Assembly: GCA_900660155.1 (NCBI GenBank)
Contig: CABFPE010000240.1
Span: forward strand, 884,668-948,667
Origin: Hofstenia miamia
Lineage: Eukaryota; Xenacoelomorpha; Acoela; Hofsteniidae
Reading direction: 5' to 3'
DNA length: 64,000 bases
In this document: piece after piece, positions 1 to 14,900 of the stretch
Numbering within the stretch: position 1 is the stretch's first letter
Layout: each line of letters starts with the position of its first letter
Position numbers and translations under genes: made by a program
Notes under the pieces: model-generated
What the model was told of the DNA's origin: nothing
Seen by the model: only the letters and a program-made list of their open reading frames with translations
The model's database searches: none

Positions 1-316
1 GACACAGCAGGTTAAGAATTGATGAGCTTGATTGATATATATATTTTTAGACGAATGAATTTCAAAACTAAAATTCTCATTGAATTCTTCATTTTAAATA
101 ATTCTAAAAAGAATTCGAATTACAACTTGATATAAATTAGCTTGCAAAAAGTATTTCAATTTTTAACAAGGCTTCTCAATTAAGTGCCATAATGTACAGC
201 TTCAATAGAAAGTATTATTTATACAAAGACATTTGCTACGCAACAAATTAGAGTCAACAATTGACCTAATGCAACCAGTGCATTATAAAGAACATGTTAA
301 TAAAAGTAATCCTTAC
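1..316. other. intron or flank, no feature seen
   Basis: AT-rich sequence following the splice donor at the end of the large ATPase exon (minus strand). It is presumably the start of the next intron. I see no further exon and no repeat in it. Confidence 0.5.
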
Positions 317-2943
317 CTTATAACAATTGCTTAAACACAACCAGCTGATCGAAGGAAATTTCATTACAAGTTCACAATCTCGATAATAAAAGTAAGAGTC
401 CTTTGCCTTAATATTTCTAACTTCTCCCTGCAAAGTAGCACGAATGGGAAGGATTTCTCGAAGTTTCTCAATTGAGCACAAAGATGGCCGTATCGCTAAT
501 TGATCTTTGAGAAACGTCGTACAATCAATTAATTGACTTTCATCGAGATCATAAGACTGTGAGGATTCCAAGAGTGGTAAAACATGATGACTAACAAGTT
601 CTTGCATTGTTGCCATTTTTACTCCTAGTGATAGCAAAGCAGTATTTACTACATTGTGATTATCAGAGACATTCGAAGGAAGACCAAGACGTACTTTATC
701 AATTAAAAGTAAACCTGGAAGAGCGGGTAACTTGATTCCTTCTTGAATCATGAAAATGTATTTCGGTGAACAACTATCAATAGAAACAAGTTCGCTTTTG
801 CCAATTAAGGGCAAACAGTGCAAACTCTTAATTGAAAATTTATGAGTTTCAGATAGTTCATGGGCATGATCATTGTAGATACAATACAATATAATTGCAA
901 TATTCTTACTACAAGTAGAAGACTCAGAACAATAATATCTTAACATACTGATGTAGTCAGAAAGCTCAATATTTCGTACTCCGATTTCTCGCAATAAAGC
1001 TGGACGGACCATTGTATCCAATGCTTTTGGCGCTCTGTAAAATCCAAGAGAATCAAACAACATTTGGTCGTCGATAATATCAGGGCATCTCAGGACAAGA
1101 GACGGTATTACAAGTTCTTTTGTAATAGATGGAATAATTGGACTTACACGCAGCCTATTTAAAAGGCGATTAGCAACTGGTCTGAAAAAGCCCATGCAGT
1201 CATTAGGCAAGGGAACGTAGCCCAACAAGGCAAAAATGGCTGCTTCCGTATTATCAGACAAAATCCTTCTAAATGATTCAAGTGCTTCCATGAACAGATT
1301 TGCTAACTTCGACGCAATCCATTCATTAAAAGGTGAATCTTGATCAATATCCTGGCGTGATGAGGGAATTTCAAAATCTGCTTGCACAATAAAATTTAAA
1401 CCAAATTGGCGTAATGGAAGGAAGGCAAAAGCAGGAAAACGTTGTTCTGTAAGAAACATGTAGCTTCCATCTTCAGCACAAACAACCGGAAATGCCAGGG
1501 TTACGTCGGTAACAGCTACTGGTAGTCCTAAATGCTGAGGAATATCAAGCTCTGTATTATGTAGTAACCACAATTGATCACCCTCTGGATGGGTGAGTCG
1601 CACTAATCCATTTTCTTGAATTGATTTACTTATGACAATCTTAGTAGAGTTGATAGAATCAATAAATGTTATGTGACGCAATTTGTTTAGAAAGAGTAAC
1701 AAGGTAGGTTTAATTTCACCTAGTTTTATTTTAATTGACTCCATTTTTGATTTAGATGAGAATGGAAGAATGATATTGGTTGTAGGTGAAATCCCAAAAT
1801 CACCAATTGTTAAATCAATTCGATTTGCATAACTGATCCACTTGGGCTTAATCATGCCAAGAGAACCAATTGTGACATCAAATTCAATACAAAATCCATT
1901 TGAATGAATTTGTGGAGCATCAGAAACTTTGAAAACAGATTTAAATCCAATACCCTTTTGTCCAATAAACCCTTTTCGGTGTTTGCCTTTTGTAGTTTTT
2001 CCAATGTCACATAAAGCACGAATATTTTCCTCCATAAAACCAACTTCATTGTTGATAACCCTCAAAAAGTTCTCCGTTATACAGAAGACTAACGCTGGCC
2101 CATCGTCGACATCGCCATTCAAAATTTCATCACAGTAGGTATTGTCATCGGCATTTTGGATTAATTCTAAAATAAAATGAACATCTGTTGAATAGAGGTC
2201 TTTTGATAATCGTTCAAGACTTCTCCCAATACGACGTTGATGCTTTTCTAATAAAGAGGCGGCAGCAGGTGATAAATCTAGGCCTTCTCCAAATTCAGTT
2301 TTAAGTACATCATCGACAACTTCGAAACAGCGTTTTGAATCCAAGGCACTGATTGAAATATCCAGCGATCGGCGTTTGACTGATGATACCTGCTTTTCAG
2401 ATTCTTTCGATTTCCTTTCTTCACGTGTTGGTGTTGAAAAAACAATGGGATTAGCGATATTGATGTCAGAACTATCTTTATCACTCTCAACTTGTACTCC
2501 AAATAGATCTGACCAACAACTAACTCCTATGCTCATTCCAATAGATGAAAGCTGACTCTTTTGCCAGTCTTGAGTAGCAGTTGAAGCTAAACGTACAGCA
2601 GCGTCACCAAATAATTCGTTTAAAACTGGCAAGGCCAGCTTAGAAGCAAATAAACACGCTAATTTTGATGGCAAACAAAGAATGCACTCTAAACAGAACT
2701 CCATAGGACCTGATATCCTCGTTTCAGGTGTTGCTCCCAAAATATGTAATGTTGATCGAAGTTCGGATTTTAAAAGTTGCATAGGCGCTTTGGATGCTCC
2801 ACCATGTGAAATAATGAGCGACGAGAAAGCACCAACAGCTTTCTGTGCGTCACTAGAAATGCAGCTTTTACGGAAATCACTAACAGAGCAATCTTTTCGC
2901 ACCTTTAGCCATTGTTCGGTTGCAACTTCAAGTAAAACAAAAT
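317..2943 (-). CDS. exon 18: HSP90-like (GHKL) ATPase domain of NO VEIN-like protein
   Basis: A single 2,627-nt open exon of 875 codons. The acceptor (cttttag) lies at 2944-2945 and a strong donor (gtaagg) follows 317. The ATPase motifs are clear on the minus strand: the N-box ELIQNADDN near 2139-2170, the G1-like box NNEVGF near 2040-2060, and the glycine-rich lid GQKGIGFKSVF near 1929-1966. These are hallmarks of the NO VEIN/sacsin branch of GHKL ATPases. Asn in place of the first Asp of the G1 box is, as I recall, usual in this branch. The part upstream of the N-box (about 260 residues) is helical with a charged basic stretch. The 560 residues after it match the middle region of the family only in general character. 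The exon starts with two bases of a split codon that pairs correctly with exon 17. Confidence 0.9.
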
Positions 2944-5900
2944 CTAAAAGTGTAAAGTTGCATTTCACACATTACACCAATGTATACAAAATCGATTTCG
3001 GTACTCTATTAACATCTTATCGTATATCTAAATTCTAAATGATTAGCAAGACATTCAATTACAATTTTTCTGATATAGAGATGTAATTCTAAAGAGCGGA
3101 TATATTTTAAACAACAGTTAGTTAAAAACATCAGGGTAATCAGAACAGAGAACATCATCAAATGATTTCACAAAAAATTCGTTTTACAATGCAAAAATGA
3201 ATTTAGACTTAAAATGTGAAAAATCATTTTGTGTTATTCTTGATGATAACATGAACTCGTAGTGCAAACAGAAACAAAAAGATACTGTAGAGGAATAGTT
3301 GAATAACTTGATAAAATCAAAAAAATCTTGTTAGTCTAACTTAGCTGCTCATTTAGAAATCAATTGCCAATTTTCCCGATGGAGAGCAAATCTCGCATTG
3401 GGAAGCAGTGAATTTAAACGATAAATCAGAAGCAAGTTATTGTGGGCATTGCCACCAAAAATGTACGAAAGTTAACGATAGGATATGTATGAAGTATTCA
3501 AATAATATACAGTATTTAATTTGAACCAGGAAATTACCTTGAAATGATGGATGACTTCTGTTATTCTTAATGAAACTGCTTAACCCACCAAGATGAGGAG
3601 CAAATGTTTTGTTCCATTGAAGGACGCCACCAATATCAGTCATGAAAGGAGAGTTTTTCATGAGAGAAATAGCACGCCCAACCAATTTCTGTTTATCAAT
3701 GACAGTGCCAACATCAACTAAATCATTAGTGTCCTCGATTACCTTGTCGGTTATTATTATAGTACATCGACGAAATGTGTAAACAGAAGGGGCAAATTCA
3801 AATGAGCTCACTTGGATACCTGGAAACTTTAATGTTATATTGAACTACTCATATTTTGTACACAGTGCTCAGAAATGAAACAAGCATATACATGTAGCTA
3901 TTTAAAAAGTAACTAGTATTTTGTTTTTCACACATCCATGGTTGGCTTTGTATATAGAACCAAAATAAAAAATGCTCAAAGTGGATAAAAACTTGTTGGT
4001 GTTCTCATGAATGAAAGATTACAGCTGATTTTGAATGGAAAGCAATTATTGAACAGCTTACCTGAACAACAAACTGCCTTTTCATACACAATAATGGATC
4101 TACGATCAGGTTGAGGAAGCTTTTCTAGATCACAATCAACTGAAAAGTATGAACGAAGAGCAATGTGCTTCTAAAAAAGTGATTTTGAAATTTCTATAAA
4201 CGGTATATCGAAGCGTGCAATCTACCCATCAAAAAAATAGTGGCATCATGAGAACCTTCTTTGAAAAAAAGTGTCCACATATTTTATTTTTTGTTGTTAA
4301 AAATTGTCAAATACATTTCTCAAGTTTAAATGGTTGGTCTATTAGTAGTATTTATTAAAATCCGCTCAAATTCCACTTCAGTATATGACGCTGCAATATT
4401 TATAAAGCATATTGTAAAATGGTTGCAAAATAACGAATAGATTGCATTCATAGTCTATAAATAGCTGCCCAACAATATGTTGTTGACAATGTGCCACCTA
4501 CTCGAGCTGAAGATGTTTTTTCTTACAATTCGTCGTAGTCATTCAGAAGCATCCGCAAGAGAGAACCTGGTGGAATGTCCTCCATCCCCTTTCAACATTG
4601 GTTTTGATGATTATATCAAGAAATTTTTATCAAAAAATTAAAAAAACATTGAAAGCAACAGTAGTGAAATTTATTTTCAGGGCTTAAATTTAAATATTTT
4701 GAAAATTTCGGAGTGTTTCAGCCCGATTGTAGTCACTCAAGTTTATCATAACTCATATGTCCCCTAATACAGAGGGTTAGTAACTTTTGATCAAAATCAA
4801 TTAAATCAAATGCAAATTAAAATTAAATAATTAAAAATGAGAATAATATTTAAAAAAAGGGTAATAAAAGCCATCATACTTTATATATACAGTCAATTTT
4901 AACAAGATTTAAAAATTTTGAAGGCTGTAATTTTAAAGATTACATACATAATGATTCAAAATTAAATTGAAAAGACTTACCATTTGGAAGTCATCTGAAT
5001 CACATTGAGAAACGAAAAGGGAAAGATCGGACTTTGAAACTGTTGAACTGTTTGCATTTGAAAGTTTTAAAAGTAGCGACGAAAACTAAACAACAGGTCT
5101 TGCTCAAATCGCCATTGCATTTAAAAGACAGTTAAATATACAACGTACTAAGAACACTTCCCATCACTTTCAAAAGCAATCTAGGCGCCCGTTTAACGAT
5201 CATAAAGACTTTCAAAGCGAAAAAGAAATTGGTAAGCTTGTTAATTTACTACAAGAGGTGCCAAAAAAATATAACTGTGTAAATAGCAGCAGTCTAGTTG
5301 AGTTTAACATACATGTCAGACTAATTTTATTAAGTAATGACATCCATCAAAATCCTGGGCCTAAAGTATTTGAGGAAGGTGAAATTTTAGAGGTGTTAGC
5401 ATCTTCTATCAAAAAACTAAAAATAGTATTTTTAAATGCACATGATTTAAGAAATTCGTATATTAGTTTTCAAAACTTATATAACAAGATTGGTGATAAC
5501 ACAATTTTTTGTATGACCGAGACTTGTTTCAAAGATAATGTTGACCTTAATCTATGGAATCCATGCAGAAGCTCATTTGATATTTTTATTAAAACACGAA
5601 TCCAGGTCAGCGGTGGACGGTTAGTTTTAGCTCCTAAATATTTTGAATTTCAGAGAAATCGTGACTTAGAAATTAACCATGAAAGATCTGAAAGCATGTG
5701 GTTGGAGTCAAATTACGGAAAAAGTTTTTTCTTAATGTCACCTATTCTCCTCATATGCAGTACCAAAGCGTCTTCATAGAATTCAAGAAATGCGAGTTGT
5801 TAAATCTACCTTCCTTTGACAGATCAATTATTACGGATGACTTCAACATAAACCTCTATGATACCAAACAATCTTACCTTGCAAAAAACTTCTTGAATGA

Positions 5901-8900
5901 ATTTGGACTACATAATAGTAATAGCGTCACCCCAACTCGTTGTACTCACTCAAGCCGCACATTGATTGCCTAATTAATTACTAATACACCAGATAGATAT
6001 ACGTGTAGTTGTTTTACATGCAATTTTAGTGACCACAACTTATTACTTGTTTTTGATAATCAAATGCAGGTAAATAGCTGCAAACGAATTGAAATCATTA
6101 AACGGTCTTGAAATTTGTTTAACTCAGAGGAATTTATTCGCGATTTGTACTCAATCAACTGGAATTTAATTTATCAAATAGCCAATATCGATGATGTTCT
6201 CAACACTTATTTGTCAACCATTGAACATATAGTTGATAAACATGCACCATTACCTAAGTTCAAGATATTTCCCCAAAAATTAAATTCAAATTTTGAAGCA
6301 AATTTAAAATCTGAAAACGTTTCAACAGGAAAAATTCAAATACTTCTAGGGACTACGCCTTGTATAGGGCTTAGAAAAGATCCATTAAGTTACTTGAAAA
6401 GACTAATTTTGAAAAAAAGTTGTTTGCTACATTTTGAAAAACTCACTGCAAGTAAAGATCAATGGGATTACTTAAGCACAATTTCAAACAAAACATCCAA
6501 CAGGCGAAAAAGCATTTCATTTGTAAAATCAGGTAATAAAATTGTAAGAGATCAACTGGAAATAGCCAATTGCTTGAACTATTTCTCTATCAACATTGGT
6601 AAGTTTAGAGGAAGAGCTACTGATTATTATGATAAAATTAAACCAAAACAGTCAACTTTCAGTTTTCATTTGGTTAGTGACGAAGAAGTGCTTAAGAATG
6701 TTCTAGCAATGAGCAACTTTGAATCGAAAGGTCCATGTAACATACCAAATTTTCTATTAAAACTGGCATTCACCAACACTATCCAAATTGTAATATACAT
6801 ACTAAATCTCTGCATTCGCCATTCCTATTACCCTAAACTTTTGAAATTTGCCATTGTAACGCCAATTTATACAAAAAATGATTCAAGCAATCCCTGCAAC
6901 TACCGACCTATATCGATGATCCACATGATGTCAAAAATTTTTGAAACAAGTTTAAACTCGCAACTACAAACCTATTTTAATGACAATAATTTGATTGTTC
7001 CCAATCAATTCGGTTTCAGAAAATGTAGGTCATCACAGGATGCCTTATTATATGGCATTGAACAATGGCGGGATAGTCTAAATAAGTAAGTATGTCGCTG
7101 CTGCATTTATCGATCTCTCAAAGGCTTTTGATAGCATGCGCCATGCTATCTTGCTACAAAAACTGGCATTCATAATCACGAACTCATTAACACCAGAAAA
7201 ACCCCCTATCTCGGTGTTACCTTCAACGAAAACCTTGATATTTCAGAATTCCTCACTACCAAAATTAGAAAACTAGCTGTTTTCAATGCAACCTTATTTT
7301 TGTTAAGGAATTGTATACCAAAACCAATTCTAATAAATTTTTTGTAGAGCTAACCTATACGGTATTATCAATTATGGCGCCTTTCTAACACTAGGTAAAT
7401 ACTCTATGAAATGGAAGAAAATTAACACAATGTCTAACTGGGCAATTGGACTTTTTGCAAATGTTTCAAAGTTTTCACATGTTAACCACTTTTATAAGCA
7501 ATTTCGCATCCTAAGGCCGACCAATTACACTGTGTTAACATCAAATTCCTCCAGACGAAATTTTTATGTCATTATATGCAAAATATTGTGGGAAATACAC
7601 AAATAATATTGATTTTTGCGGAAAAATTATATTTGGTCTAAAATTTCCAATAGAAAATTATTTAAAAATATGCCATTTTGAAATCATTGAATAATGAATA
7701 ATCCAACTAAAGCATAAAAGTTTTTGAAACAATCAGTAAATACATTAAAGTGACAAATACCAAAGGCATTCTGCTAACATATTAATGTCCAAATCGAATC
7801 TTTGCTCAAAAATATCAATCACTTGATGCATTCGCTCACCACTTTCTTCATTTTCAAGACAACAATTCATTTGTAATTTGGATAAATTATTTTTTAGGTA
7901 GTGAATTTTGTTCATAACTGAGAGACCGAGATGTTGATAAGCATTAAATATCTGGTTCAAGTTCCTGAGCATTCAGAATTTTTTTTGAAAGGTTGACCTT
8001 AAATATACGTTTTAGATGTTAGATCCTACCAAAAAAAGTAATTTATATTAATGGAGGAGAAAATAATTTTCTCTTGTTAACGCAGTGTTATGTATTTTAC
8101 TTAACATGTTTATATTTTATTTTGGTTACCTCTGGTAAAAGTGTTGCTTTTCCTAAGTACAACTCAAGACAAAAAAAGTACATTAAATTGGAGCAAATTA
8201 AAAACACCTATGCTTCCAATTCCTTTCTTATACAAGCATCAGAAATGAGAGAAACTGCAAGGTCAAAAAAAGACATTCAAAACTACTTTTTTACTTAAGT
8301 GACACAAGAAAAGAATATTTGCAAAATTTTCATGTTCCTAACTATTTTGCTGTAATTCTTGATCTTTTCATTTGTAAACACCTACTTTTTTATAGAATTA
8401 CTTTTAAATAAATTATTTGAAGTGTAGTAGTAGTAGTAGTAGTAGTAGTATTTATTGATCTAACATTAGCATACATACAAACACAATACAATAAAATACA
8501 AATTAATAAAAACAAATACACTTACGACAATTGAAACATAAGCAAATGAATGATTTTGAACAAGGTGAGTCGTTGTTATAAAATAATATAAAATTTTTCC
8601 AAAAATATTCTGTTAGTTCACGCTTCAATTTTTTGGGAGAATTAAATAGATTGATATCAGAATATAGATGAATAAAATTGGCCATATATGAAATGCGTTG
8701 AAAGTAGAAATTTAGCGTCTTTTGTTTTCTAAAATATGAACATCTAAATAGCAAATTATTTGATGATCTTAAACCAGATCTTGAAGGAATATAGAAGGAC
8801 AGGTTGTTTAGAAGATCGAAATCACTATGTTCACTCAAAACCTTGTTTAAGAAAATTAGATCTGTTAATTGTAATTTATAAGAAATAGCTAAAATTTTTA

Positions 8901-11900
8901 AGATTTTCAGCCTTTTAATATATTGCTGCTCTGAATATATCCGGCGAGTACATCTACGTTGAAATCGTTCAAGCTTATCAAGCATAGACAGGTTTGAATA
9001 CCATACTACAGAAGCATACATAATTTATGACTATCATAGAATTATATCATTGAAATTTAATTTTCCAGTAAGTATTGAATGGTATCAATCGTTTTAACGT
9101 CAATAAGGTATTTGTACACAATTTAATTTTAAAATTAATGTGAATTTTCCAAGATAAATCATTAAAAACGATAAGGCCAAGATCTTTTACTTTCAGTGAA
9201 AAACAAATTTGATGATCTAAAAACTGTAAGCTTGTGTCTTCATTAAGATATGAAAATTCAATTAGTTGAAATTTTTTAATGTTAAAAGAAAGCTTTTTTT
9301 CAACAGACCAGTCTTGAAAAAGTGTAAAATCATCTAAAAGTGAACCAGTAGAAAATGCCAGAAGCTTCAAATCATCTGCAAATAGAAAAGGCATAACTTG
9401 TCGACAAATATCAGGTAAAAATTGTAAAAAGGGGGGACCTAAAACAGACCCTTGAGGATTTCCACTTGTGATAGATAGGTAATTCGAATTGCAATCATTA
9501 ACTATAACTCTTTGCCACCTATCACTTAAATAGGATTGCAAACGTTTCAACAGATTACCTCTAATACCAAAGTGATGCAACTTTTTAAGTAAGTGATAAT
9601 GTAGAATACTATCAAATGCTTTACAAAAATCTGTGTATAAAACGTAAGAAATATCACCATTGTCAAACTGTTCGTAAATTTATTTAAAAAAAAGATAAAA
9701 TTTAAGTAACAGTTGACCGTTTTTCTCGAAAACCATGTTGATAAATTGATAATTTTGAAGAAACAAATTCATACATATTATTGAAAAGTATGCGTTCAAA
9801 CCAAATTGAAAGCTTTGGCAAAATACTAATAGGCCATAATTTTCAACTATGTTTAATGCTCTATTTTTATGTATAGGAATTATGTTTGATAATTTCCAAA
9901 TAGAAGGGTATGATCCAATATTCATACAAGAACGGAACAATTGTAGAACATGAGGGGCAAGAGCATTTCCAAGCATTTTCAAAAATTTACTTCGATACAT
10001 AAGTTATACCAAGTGTTTCATTAAAATCCCAATATGGAATTGTAAATAGCAGCATAATTATTGAATGATCAGAGGGCGTGTCACTAGGTGAAAAAACATG
10101 AGAAATTTGAGTTAGAGAAGCATCACAAAAGATTAAATCCAAAATATTTCCATTTGCATGCGTTGGAAATTTGACTCTTTGATTAATATTAGAAAAAAAG
10201 TCTGAGATCATTATAATATTCATTAGTTGAACACCAATATTCCCAATCTACATCAGGCATATTAAAATCACCAAGGATAATTCTTGAGATACGACTTTGT
10301 GGGATGACATTTTTAATGTAAAAACTATTGAAGTAATTAATTGAAAAAATCAAATTTGCTTGTTGAAGGAGAGTTATATAGAACAATGACTAAAAATGCA
10401 GAAAATTCAAACTTAAAAATGGCACCAAACATAAAGTCAACTTCATCACAAAAAGGAATTTCAATAGAAATAGGTGAACGCTTACAAAGAATTAAGCAAC
10501 CACCATGATGTATAGAACTTCGTGCAGCACATCTATAATCAGAATCAGGAATGCAATCATTAATACTTTTATCTAACCTTGTTTCTGTAAAGCAAACAAT
10601 GTCACTTTTAAAAGTATGCATAAATGAATAATATACTTCCATTGATATAAAACTGACAATTAGTATACATTATTGAAATATTAAGTCAACTTAAGGAAGA
10701 AATAGGCGAACCATCTTTAAATAAAGTAAGATTCAATAATTCTGTCTTTTGTAGAAAGCATTGGACGCAAATACACCGCATTAGGAATATAATCAAATGC
10801 ATTCTTTTAACTTCCAAGCATTAGCCTTTATGTAACCCTTATTCCATTCACTGTTCAATTCAACTCCGAGGGCCCGAGGATATTTACTATTTTTTTTCCC
10901 AATATGGTAAATATTTAACAAATTTATGTCCATATCAGTAATATGTTTAAAAACATTCAACACACAATCAAAATCATGCTTTAACTTTCATGAGTAGAAA
11001 CAGACTTGTCAGCTTCAGGTATTCCTTTCATTTTAATTTTTCGTCGATAATAGTCATCTTGTGATTCACTGGAATTTACTGATGTTATATTTAAAGATCT
11101 TTGTAAACTTGATAAATTTTCCAAGCAACGAGTTAATGAGAGGTTACATTGGTTAAATTTTTCCTCTAAACCTTCAGATACAGTTTTTGCTAAGTTTTTA
11201 ATATCCTTTTTAATATCAACAAAGGCCTCAGAATAATGTAAGTTTTTGTAAATAATTTTTCGGGATATCTAAGTCAACACAAGTTGAACAAAAAGTTAGA
11301 GTTTTGAGTATTAAGTTATACTCTCAATGCATTGTTTAGAAAGTCAAGTACACTTAGTAGTAAAATGTAATAACTTGCTACAACCAGCACAAACTAATTT
11401 GTGAAGTAGATGTCCTATTATAAATTGCTTAAACGTGTAATTTATAACAGAGACGTATCTAGGAATACATATATATGTACTATTTCAAAAATACATTGCA
11501 AAACTACATTAATGACAAATTAAATTGAAAACGTCTAGTAAGTACACAGTGTACAGTGTATTAGAAAAAATACAATAAACGATTACAAAATAATTCTGCG
11601 ATTTCTTATCGAAGCGAATAAATCTAAGACTATATTGTAGTCAATTGGAATTGTATTGTATATGGACATAAATGTATTTAGGATGGCAAGAGGAAGGGGG
11701 CACAGTGGCCCAACAGGGTGGAGTAGCTTAAAATCGTTGCAGTTTGATTCAGGATTTGAAGTCGAAGCAATCTGTGGCAACAAAATACGAAATACATACG
11801 CACGTATTGTCTTCTCATTAAATCGCAGATTTAGCTGTGCAATAACAGTGTCAAGAAATGAAATATATACGGTAGTGCGAAAAGAATTTTCTGGATTGGA

Positions 11901-14900
11901 ATCAGATATAACGGGATTTGAACGAAATGCTTGGCGTGCACAGACCCGAGGCATGTTTAGGGAAAGTCCAAGGGGAAGGATAGTCATTTATCCATTTGTA
12001 CACCTTCAAAAATGACCCTGGGATGATTGTCGTGTATGTTGAAGAATTATAATTACAGCTTGCACATTTTCCATTGCTGTTATTAGATCTTGGTCTATGC
12101 TTTGAAGAGATTTACTAAGTCCATGAAGATTTGAAAGGACTTCCATAACACAAAATAGAGCAGCAATAAATGAACTATTGGTGATAGTATGTAAAAGTAT
12201 TTGGGCCTTAAATTTAGCAGACGCATCATGCCAAACTGAAATCGCCATAAGCGTTCTGATTACAGGAATGTATTTTGATTCAAAAACTTCTAGTGCATCG
12301 ATTCGCTCTACACATCGAGTGTCACACAAGCTAATTAATCCACCATGATTTGTTGAATTAAAGTGCAAAGCAATAGATTTTTCAAGTATTAGTTTTTTAT
12401 TTACAATAATAATAGTAATGTTATGTATGTTCATATTTGATATAATGTTCGATATGATTTATTAATAGGATTATGTGAAAATATGTGGAATCCTCTACAT
12501 CTTATATACATAAAAACGGCATTTTAAGTAAAAAATTAATTTTGCACGTTTACAATTCTTTAGAAAATATGATAAACTAGTTCTAATCCCTAATATAATA
12601 ATATTGCAGCAGATTTGTTTCATCCTTAATTAATTTAATGGGGTTCAAGATTTTACAGATGGGACTAAGCCCAACCGACGCTGCGGGACCGCACCCAAAC
12701 TTGATTTAATTGACTTAACACATGTTTTCAACTTAACGCTATTTTAGTTTGAATGAACGCATAATATAAACTAAAATATACTCATTTGTGATAGTCATGT
12801 AAATATCTATAGCAAATCAAGTTTATAGTAATTTTGACTCACTATTTATAAAAGTTTTTAGTTCGTTAAGAAAACATAACAAAATGAGATTAGGGTTTAT
12901 AAACACCAATCCTTTTACTAATTATTATTTTCTGATTGGAAGAAATAATCATTTTGCATTCCCTGTTTACAAAGCAATTATTGCTAAGAACAGCAATCAT
13001 TCTCAATGTACAAAATTTAAAATATTTAGACAATCAATTTTTTATCAAACAGACAAAGGGGCGCATGACTCCCCACTGGATCAGTGCCGTGGCTAGGGGA
13101 GGCCCAGGGGGCCATGGCCCTCCCTGTTGGGCCACTGGGCCCCTTTCTTGGCATCCTAGCTACAAAACTCCATAGTATTAATTTTAATATTCTGTAACTA
13201 AGTTTAAAATTTATACTTTAGTTGAAATATATAAAATACTAATGCCATTATATTTAAAATTCAATGAAAAAATGTGATACTATTTCATATGAGAAAGACA
13301 TGCCTCCCCCTCCTAAATATCAAATGCAAGCCACGGGCCTGCACTGGATGCGCCACTGATTTATAATATAGATAAAATTGTAGAAATTAGAAATAATGCG
13401 ACTTACTTTCCCACCAAAATTTGAGACGCGAATGTAAAGGAAATTTCTCTAATGATTGCAGATTTTCAATAAATTTGTCAAAAAGATAAATGAGATGGAT
13501 TATACATTATTGTTGGAAACGTAAGTTAAATGCCCCAACAACTACCCATGAAGTAAATGACGTTTTCGATGAAGGAACAATTACTGCAAGAACATGTCAA
13601 ATTGAAATTGCGATGATTATGATGTTGATGACAAAATTCGCTCTGGTAGGCCACGTTTTGAAATTTACAACCAAATTACAGAACTTCTTGAGGAAAATCC
13701 AAGAGAAACAGCAACATCTATGACAAAAAAGTTAAATGTTGATGTGTCGACTGTCACACTTCATTGAGATGAAATGAACATCAAGTAGGTATGTATCTTG
13801 TCGCTGGGTGCCATAAGCTGTCCGATGATAGCAAACTATGTCGAGTGCGCATTTGTAATGAATTACTGCAGAAATGTCAACAAAACAATTTTTTAAAACA
13901 GCTTATAACTGAGGATTAATCATGGATATATTCAGATTGTACTGGAATATATAATGAAATTAAGTGCTGGGCTGGTGTAGATGTTGTTCGGACTAGCAAT
14001 GTTCAAAAGTCTTTGACGCCAAGAAAATCTCTTGCAGTTTTTTTTTGGGATGTAAAGGGAATTATATATTGGAAGCTCCTCGAGAGCCAGACAAAACAAT
14101 AAATCAAGAATGTTATTGTGGTATTTTTGACGAACTAAAAGCAGCTCTGGTTTAAAATATAATACGACATCTAAACAATGCATAATATTAACTTACAACA
14201 TGATAATGCCCGTCTGCATGTTATAAATTTGACTATCAGAAAACTTGCATAATCTTTTGCATAACCAATGTGCATGCCATAGGTGTAAACCGGTCGGGTC
14301 AACCGGCGTGACCGGCACCGGTCAGACCGGTGCACGTCGGGTCGGGTTAGTATTTCATGATTGGCCGGTTTGAACCGGTCTAAAACCGGTCAAATAACAA
14401 CTGAGTGAATGAAAAAGATTTAGCTTCTCGATTGAATTTTGATGAAATCCGTAATTTCATCATGTTTAATCGCCAAAATTTCAAAATTCTATGCAACTGG
14501 ATAAAAATTGGGATTTACTAGAGGATATTTTTTCGGTAATTGACATATATGCATCACTTGTAAAGGAGTTGGTCGATTTGTATGTGCAGTGTTTTTTAAT
14601 ATAATTTAGTAAAAGGTTGCGTTATTGAGATTGGCCTATAATTTTTAGCAACAAGGGGATCCCCATTTTTATATAAAGGTGTTATATCTGATTTTTTCAT
14701 TATCTCCGGAAATTCGTTTTCAACGATGCATTGATTAAGTGCAAATAATAGGTGGTCACTAAATATATAAAAAAATCTTAAATATAAAGAAAGGTAAATG
14801 AGTCGAATCTGAAGTTTTATTGACGTCTAAATTTACATACAATAACTTTTAATTCTTCTAAGGTAGAAAACCTAAATTGCAACGTCGACTTACAATTTGA

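Noticed and set aside
2682-3038. Plus-strand frame opposite the ATPase exon
   Set aside because: Shadow of the conserved minus-strand exon, no own features.
7745-7972. Minus-strand 75-codon frame considered as an exon of the ATPase gene
   Set aside because: Exons 14 and 15 join in phase 0 without it and it ends in a stop with no donor. Left as unassigned.
8424-8450. Short regular repeat considered as an array
   Set aside because: A simple (TAG)n microsatellite without spacers, and the genome is eukaryotic. Not CRISPR.
11656-12015. Plus-strand 119-codon frame
   Set aside because: Antisense of the hAT transposase fragment.
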